Assembly (NCBI GenBank): GCA_012295275.1
Contig: CM022670.1
Location: forward strand, 41,302,474-41,366,473
Length of the DNA stretch: 64,000 nucleotides
Direction: 5' to 3'
From: Chrysomallon squamiferum
Taxonomy: Eukaryota; Mollusca; Gastropoda; Neomphalida; Peltospiridae
The first letter of the stretch is position 1, and the number at the start of each line of letters is the position of its first letter. Both the position numbers and the translations under genes were made by a program. Below, one piece after another: positions 60,651-64,000 of this stretch. A model generated the notes under the pieces. The model saw only the letters and a program-made list of their open reading frames with translations. It was not told the DNA's origin and did no database searches.

Positions 60651-60653
60651 TAA

Positions 60654-60654
<1 letters not shown>

Positions 60655-60741
<87 letters not shown>
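60655..60741. repeat. AG dinucleotide tract
   Basis: About 86 bp of uninterrupted (AG)n. Confidence 0.98.
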
Positions 60742-60747
<6 letters not shown>

Positions 60748-61365
60748 AGACAGAAGATCTGAGAAAAGAAAAAAAACCAAACAGAACAGAAATGTTAGAA
60801 TATGGAAATTATTTCTCTCTAGCTATTTATTACCCTGACCTTTTTTCACTGTGTAAAAACGTTTTAAATGCTATCATACTGTTTTATTGATTTTTAAAAA
60901 GCTATAATCTGCAACCGTTATTCGAAATAATCTTCCCAGTTTTTCCCAAGACTCAAACAGCCAGCATTGGCGTGTTGGATTTGATTTTAATTGTTCGTGG
61001 TTTTCGCTCGCTTTAATCAAATTACTGTAATTTACAGTCAATGATACCTTCGGTGCACCCCCCCCCACTGGACCACAATTACGTGTTTAAACAATGAGGA
61101 AGATGGCGGGCTGTGTTTTCAAACATGTCAGTGAGATGAGAGAGTACGAGATACTGAGCGGCACTGTAACGTATCCTTAAAACCTCTCGCGTTTTCTTGT
61201 GCAGTTACAAGTGAAGCAAACTCCAGCAGTGACATGTACACAGGAAAAAACAGAACAAGAAGAGAAAAGTATCTGACGCTATGAGTTAGTACTCAGTTAA
61301 AAAGTAAAATCTGGTGTTTTATATTTAACAAACATATGAATACATGTTAAACATGCAGAGTATAC
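60742..61365. other. Unique intergenic sequence
   Basis: Balanced around 60900-61260, with AAGATGGCGGGC at 61101-61112, a YY1-type word often near transcription starts. No gene recognised. Confidence 0.4.
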
Positions 61366-61368
61366 ATT

Positions 61369-61369
<1 letters not shown>

Positions 61370-61430
<61 letters not shown>

Positions 61431-61599
61431 CAACAACAACAACAACAACAACAATAACAATAACAATAACAATAACAACAACAACAACAACAGTAATAAT
61501 AACTGATAAACTAACAAAATGAAATAAGAAGTGAAATGGAAATTCCATCACAACAGACGCAATGCCAGATATGTACAGATATTCTGTGGAGAATGAATT

Positions 61600-61646
<47 letters not shown>

Positions 61647-61650
61647 TTAT
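61370..61650. repeat. AAT/AAC/AATAAC and TTTA microsatellites
   Basis: (AAT)n into (AAC)n into (AATAAC)n at 61370-61500, then unique sequence, then (TTTA)n at about 61598-61647. Confidence 0.97.
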
Positions 61651-62065
61651 TTATCTTCCGGAGAGCGATTTTTAAAAATTAGTCAGATCGTTAAACTTAA
61701 CCCTTTCCAGCGACACAACATGAGACATTTCCTCTGTTTTTAATTTTTATAAAAAAAAACGTTTGGAGACTGATGGATTTTGATTTCAGGGAAAGTTCAA
61801 AGCAGAAGTTCTGTAGGATCAAAGAAATAAAAGTCCCGTGAAATATGTCACGTGATAATTTAAAAAACAAAAATCGTGTCCTTTTGATAAAATGTGGCTG
61901 ACGTTATAAAGAAAGATGAAGTAATATTAAAGAAATAAATTTTAGGTATTAAACATAAACGTAGAGACGCTTAAAGGGAAATAACTTTTACACGACAAAT
62001 AAAATCTTTCGTTATGAGATACATTTACAGACCTTTTCTCATGGCCTATGTTGTTGTTGTTGTTG

Positions 62066-62117
<52 letters not shown>

Positions 62118-62580
62118 TGGAAATGACACAGAGACGTATAAACTGTGAAAAAGATTTCCGATCATTTTGGTGTAAAGAACTGTTAAATAATTTAACAAAG
62201 GCTTATTTCTACTATTATTTTTTATATATCCATGCAGTCTGTCATTGTCAGATGAATTTCATACCTGGTTTCCTGTGATTTCGAGCAGTAATTATAATGT
62301 TAACTTTCTGCTGGCGTGGATAAAGAAACCAAAACCATTTTTATCGATCTGCGCTAACATTTATTGTCAAAATTCACCGACTACGAAAAACCCAAGAGAC
62401 TGGAAAAATCGATTTTTTTTTTTTTTTTTTTTTTACAAAATACCAGTTGAAGTCTTGGTAACAAATAATTTTGACGTCTCTAATGGATTATCAATATAAC
62501 TAAATATTTACCATTTTTTTTTTTTTTTTTTTTTTCAAATATGATTTAGTCGTGTGAGAACTAATGCAGTCTGCTGCTTC
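61651..62580. other. Intergenic, with TTG/ATT repeat
   Basis: GTCACGTGAT at 61847-61856; (TTG)n then (ATT)n at 62050-62115; poly-T runs near 62414 and 62514. No gene. Confidence 0.5.
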
Positions 62581-62646
62581 AATACCAAAGTTAAAACAAT
62601 GTTGGCCACCGTATCGCTGGTCTTCAGTTTCTGGTCTGTCACGGAA

Positions 62647-62841
62647 TTAGGTTGGACGCCGGCAGCAAGGCCAGATTGAATAGAAATAATTCGCATTAAG
62701 AATGGCGGCTGCTGTTAAGGCGATTAAAACTATTACGACTACAAGTGGCATAATGAAGCAGACACTAAAATAACCGAGTTCAAACAACCGATCTCCGATT
62801 GTTCGCGCACGACGCAGACATAAAAACGTCATTATATCCAT
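62647..62841 (-). CDS. Small single-pass membrane ORF, 64 residues, unrecognised
   Basis: The ATG lies in a strong context (AAACATGG). It encodes MDIMTFLCLRRARTIGDRL, then FELGYFSVCFI and a long hydrophobic run (MPLVVVIVLIALTAAAILNA), ending YFYSIWPCCRRPT and a stop. The basic N-terminus before the hydrophobic run predicts a cytoplasmic N-end. Composition is balanced, unlike the repeat ORFs nearby. The segment reading AATGGCGGC on the plus strand is inside the ORF, so the sequence may instead be regulatory. No family is recognised, and it may be the first exon of a longer gene. Confidence 0.3.
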   Translation of the reverse strand: MDIMTFLCLRRARTIGDRLFELGYFSVCFIMPLVVVIVLIALTAAAILNANYFYSIWPCCRRPT

Positions 62842-62859
62842 GTTTGCTGCGCGGTCTCA

Positions 62860-63660
62860 AACCACGGTTTGTAAAATGACATATGGCGTGGCGATTGTAA
62901 AGAAGGCGAAGGATTATTCTTAGTAGAAATCAATGATATAATAAACAGAATAGAAAAAGTTTTTGTTGAGGTTTAATTAGCAATCCATATCGCTTAACAG
63001 TAATATTCACAGGTAACAAAGTCAATGATTAAATCTAATTTTATTTGATATAAATTGGATATTTTCGTTTTTCCGTTCTGTGTTAAAAAATGCGTTTGTC
63101 TATTCATGCATTATGTTATTTAATTTTATTATTATTCGTCCATGCATACATGCATAACCACTTACACAGACAAACAGACACGCTCTCCAGCAGGTGTGCG
63201 TGTGTGGGTGGGTGCGTGGGTTTGTGCGTATGTGACAGCGTACGCGCGCATTTCCGTCTTCTTCCTATTTTATCGAATCATCCATGGTAGATTTACTACA
63301 GACAGTGTTAGGTTATTTTCTGTTAATGCGAAGGTACACAGAAAATCTCACATGCTGCTAATCAATAGTGTCTCTCACATTACCACTACAAAAAAATCGT
63401 ACCTACCAGCTGCTGGTACTAGAAAACAAGTCATTTATTTATAGTCACACAAGGACATGCACGTGCGCACACAGACGCTCACACAATTCTACTCTTTGTC
63501 TTTTGCACACACAACCACACGCACACACAGACAGACGTGTGCACACACTGTCGTTCTCTTTCTTGAGCTATTCGGGTTGATAAATATATATGATCACTGG
63601 TTAATATAATTATGTTTACAAACGTATGTTGTTCGTGACAGCTATAAACGTTTAATACTA
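62860..63660. other. Intergenic
   Basis: AT-rich to 63150, then GTGTGG- and CACA-rich words (63195-63545). No gene recognised. Confidence 0.45.
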
Positions 63661-63692
63661 CGTTACATTACGTTACGTTACGTTACGTTGTA
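63660..63692. repeat. ACGTT pentanucleotide repeat
   Basis: Four to six ACGTT/ACATT units: CTACGTTACATTACGTTACG and on. Confidence 0.9.
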
Positions 63693-63795
63693 TTATATTA
63701 TGTTATAAATAAAAAAGTCATATTGAAATCAAGTAATTAAAATATTCGCCGCTTGCACTGGGACAGCCAGCAGACGAAAATGTTCCAGCGCTCAC

Positions 63796-63809
63796 GTTGC
63801 CATGGAAAC
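63796..63809. promoter_or_regulatory. RFX X-box
   Basis: GTTGCCATGGAAAC is a full palindromic match to the X-box bound by RFX factors. It lies in a balanced stretch at 63730-63840. Whether a gene starts nearby beyond the window cannot be seen. Confidence 0.5.
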
Positions 63810-64000
63810 GGGTCAATCGAATTTTCGAGGATATCATAAATTGTAGAAATATGACACACAACTTAATTACATTGTTGGTCAGTGGTTTAAAAGTACTGTT
63901 AACCCCTTAGTTCTCGTCTGCTTCCTCTGTAAAATGTTCTGTGTGGAAAGGAAAAAACTGAAAGGGTTAATGAATTTTATTAATCTTCTGCGAGACTGCC

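Noticed and set aside
63660-63692. ACGTT repeat as telomere-like sequence
   Set aside because: Too short and not the TTAGGG type expected for this kind of animal.

Overview
This window is eukaryotic and animal: AT-rich (about two thirds A+T), intron-bearing, and full of simple repeats. The two recognisable genes, their protein style and their small introns suggest a lophotrochozoan invertebrate, most likely a mollusc. That assignment is an inference from protein resemblance and was not tested by a search.

The first 28 kb holds two conserved genes arranged head to head. On the minus strand, ten exons (3094 to 12448) encode most of a cytosolic carboxypeptidase of the CCP6/AGBL4 type, a zinc M14 enzyme that trims glutamates from tubulin and other proteins. 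Its last exons lie beyond base 1. On the plus strand, 13.2 to 28 kb holds a complete ELAV/Hu RNA-binding protein gene with three RRM domains, two possible N-termini and a long 3' UTR. About 0.8 kb between the CCP6 start codon and the first ELAV donor appears to be a shared divergent promoter. As I recall, AGBL4 and ELAVL4 are also divergent neighbours in human, so this looks like ancient microsynteny.

Three gene structures stand out. The ELAV gene has two adjacent 154-bp exons encoding alternative first halves of RRM2, separated by a 64-bp intron, which is the signature of mutually exclusive splicing. Its hinge has a possible 21-nt cassette that lacks a GT donor. In CCP6, a 35-bp minisatellite has copied the exon 5 splice donor about twenty times, and five of the ten exons have a tandem array close to a splice site.

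From 28 to 64 kb there is no recognisable conserved gene. Long microsatellites alternate with 200-600 bp islands of normal complexity. The islands carry many palindromic factor sites (seven TGACGTCA, several TCACGTGA, RFX X-boxes, ATGGCGG, CTCF-like sequences) and look like cis-regulatory DNA. A two-exon gene for an unrecognised 152-residue membrane protein (39335-40123, minus) and a 64-residue single-pass membrane ORF (62647-62841, minus) are plausible but unproven.
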